Origin: Methylobacterium sp. CB376
GTDB lineage: Bacteria > Pseudomonadota > Alphaproteobacteria > Rhizobiales > Beijerinckiaceae
DNA length: 64,000 nt
Assembly: GCF_029714205.1 (NCBI RefSeq)
Contig: NZ_CP121648.1
Location: 496,001 to 560,000, forward strand
Reading direction: 5' to 3'
Made by a program: the position numbers and the translations under genes
Shown: in pieces, positions 63,059-64,000 of the stretch
Layout: every line of letters begins with the position of its first letter
Numbering within the stretch: the first letter of the stretch is position 1
Notes under the pieces: model-generated
Told to the model about the DNA's origin: nothing
What the model saw: the letters and a program-made list of their open reading frames with translations, nothing else
The model's database searches: none

Positions 63059-63394
63059 CGGGCGACCGTCTCGTGTGGCGGGGCGTCGGGTCTCGCTATC
63101 GGCCCGATCGCCGGTCAGGTCCAGACCCGGATCGCGTCCGGGCCGTCCCGCCTCGCTGCGCGCGACGGCCGGACGCTCGATCGGGACCCGCACGACGCTC
63201 ACCGGCCGAAGGGATCGGGCGCGCGAGGTGATCAGACTTGTCGAAGGCCAGCAAGCCCGACTTGATGGCATGGGTCCGCGATCGGGTCCGCGATCGGGTC
63301 CGCGATCGGCCGGCTGCGCGGCGGATCTCCCGGGCCGCGCCGCGCGCCGGGTCGGCCCGCGCGGGTGCGGCGCGCGCCGCGGCGGCGGGGTCGC
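63059..63394. other. Intergenic region between accD and folC
   Basis: About 336 bases without a gene, longer than usual for this operon. It contains three 12-bp tandem repeats (63272-63307) and otherwise Arg/Pro-rich shadow frames only. Confidence 0.5.
63272..63307. repeat. Three tandem 12-bp repeats
   Basis: GGGTCCGCGATC is repeated three times without change at 63272-63283, 63284-63295 and 63296-63307, followed by GG. It lies about 90 bases past the accD stop codon. Confidence 0.9.
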
Positions 63395-64000
63395 TCAGGC
63401 CGGGACCGGCTGCGCGGCCGCGGAGGCCGGCGCGGGCGTCGCCGCCGGCGCCTGCATCAGCAGGCCGCAGAGCCGGGCCACCGTCGCCTTCAGGTCGCGC
63501 CGGTGCACGACCTGATCGATCATCCCGTGCTCGCGCAGGTACTCGGCCCGCTGGAACCCGTCCGGCAGCTTCTCGCGGATCGTCTGCTCGATGACCCGCG
63601 GCCCGGCGAAGCCGATCAGCGCGCCGGGCTCGGCGAGGTGGACGTCCCCGAGCATGGCGTAGGAGGCGGTGACGCCCCCGGTCGTCGGATTCGTGAGCAC
63701 CACGATGTAGGGCAGCCGGGCGCGGTTGAGGCGGCGCACCGCCACGGTGGTGCGCGGCATCTGCATCAGCGACAGGATGCCCTCCTGCATCCGGGCGCCG
63801 CCGGAGGCCGCGAACAGCACGTAGGGCGTGCGCTTGTCGAGGGCCGTCTCGGCCCCGCGCACGAAGGCCTCGCCGGCCGCCATGCCGAGCGAGCCGCCCA
63901 TGAAGCCGAAATCCTGCACCGCCAGGGTCATCGGCAGGCCGCCGACGCGGCCGAACCCGACCTTGAACGCGTCCGCCATCCCGGTCTTGGCCCGGGCGTC
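63395..64000 (-). CDS. accD: Acetyl-CoA carboxylase carboxyltransferase subunit beta (partial)
   Basis: The C-terminal 201 residues of AccD; the start lies past the right edge. Core segments [105 protein letters not shown] are typical of the carboxyltransferase that makes malonyl-CoA with AccA. The Ala/Pro tail (about 20 residues) is variable in the family. The zinc-finger domain is outside the window. Confidence 0.97.
   Translation of the reverse strand, partial: DARAKTGMADAFKVGFGRVGGLPMTLAVQDFGFMGGSLGMAAGEAFVRGAETALDKRTPYVLFAASGGARMQEGILSLMQMPRTTVAVRRLNRARLPYIVVLTNPTTGGVTASYAMLGDVHLAEPGALIGFAGPRVIEQTIREKLPDGFQRAEYLREHGMIDQVVHRRDLKATVARLCGLLMQAPAATPAPASAAAQPVPA

Overview
The window is GC-rich alphaproteobacterial DNA (Rhizobiales), and a Methylobacterium-type genome is the best guess. 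Supporting marks are the accD-folC-trxA order at the right end, an Omp25-like porin, NDUFS4-type and DUF2865 proteins, homospermidine synthase beside a type III PLP decarboxylase, EfeUOB iron uptake, and many overlapping starts (ATGA, GTGA, TGATG). The genus is inferred; no methanol-oxidation gene lies in the window.

Left part (1-18,100): a gene tail; a HisN-type phosphatase; an AI-2E family membrane protein with an extra C-terminal domain; pncB; a PPOX stress protein; a molbindin followed by a BtuF/FecCD-type ABC importer whose ATPase gene is broken by an in-frame amber codon; purQ-purS; a sugar acetyltransferase; DUF1206, TerB-like and DUF3750 envelope proteins; and a TetR-adaptor-RND efflux operon with a 20-bp palindromic operator.

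Middle (18,200-37,500): efeUOB; capsule-export ATPase and KpsE-like genes without a permease; a SHOCT protein; a spore-photoproduct-lyase-like radical SAM enzyme; an NDUFS4-like subunit; tRNA-Pro(UGG); a low-GC patch with a glycosyltransferase and a methyltransferase; a GST; two decayed fragments; GNAT plus glucan synthesis protein OpgD; and an ornithine/lysine decarboxylase with a structured speF-like leader. A gene-poor stretch with a frameshifted small membrane protein follows, and then homospermidine synthase.

Right part (37,500-64,000): Uma2 nuclease, amidase, CapD-type epimerase, DUF2865, CreA, cysS and a LOG-type nucleotide hydrolase; a LysM protein split by a frameshift; and an uncharacterised catabolic locus. 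That locus holds an SsuABC-type importer with an arylmalonate-decarboxylase-like enzyme, divergent from a GntR regulator with a cysteine-less Asp/Glu racemase homologue. Next come a gamma carbonic anhydrase, a UPP synthase, and a winged-helix regulator plus membrane protein pair; the last two units share a CTTTG-N5-CAAAG palindrome. A hybrid kinase with an ethylene-receptor-like sensor domain, trxA, an outer-membrane protein, folC and partial accD finish the window.

A dispersed element of about 120 bp, starting with a perfect or near-perfect hairpin, occurs four times at gene 3' ends (43.5, 45.5, 47.7 and 61.6 kb). A structurally similar two-hairpin element lies at 107-196. Several broken genes (ABC ATPase, LysM protein, small membrane proteins, epimerase fragment) may be real decay or assembly errors.
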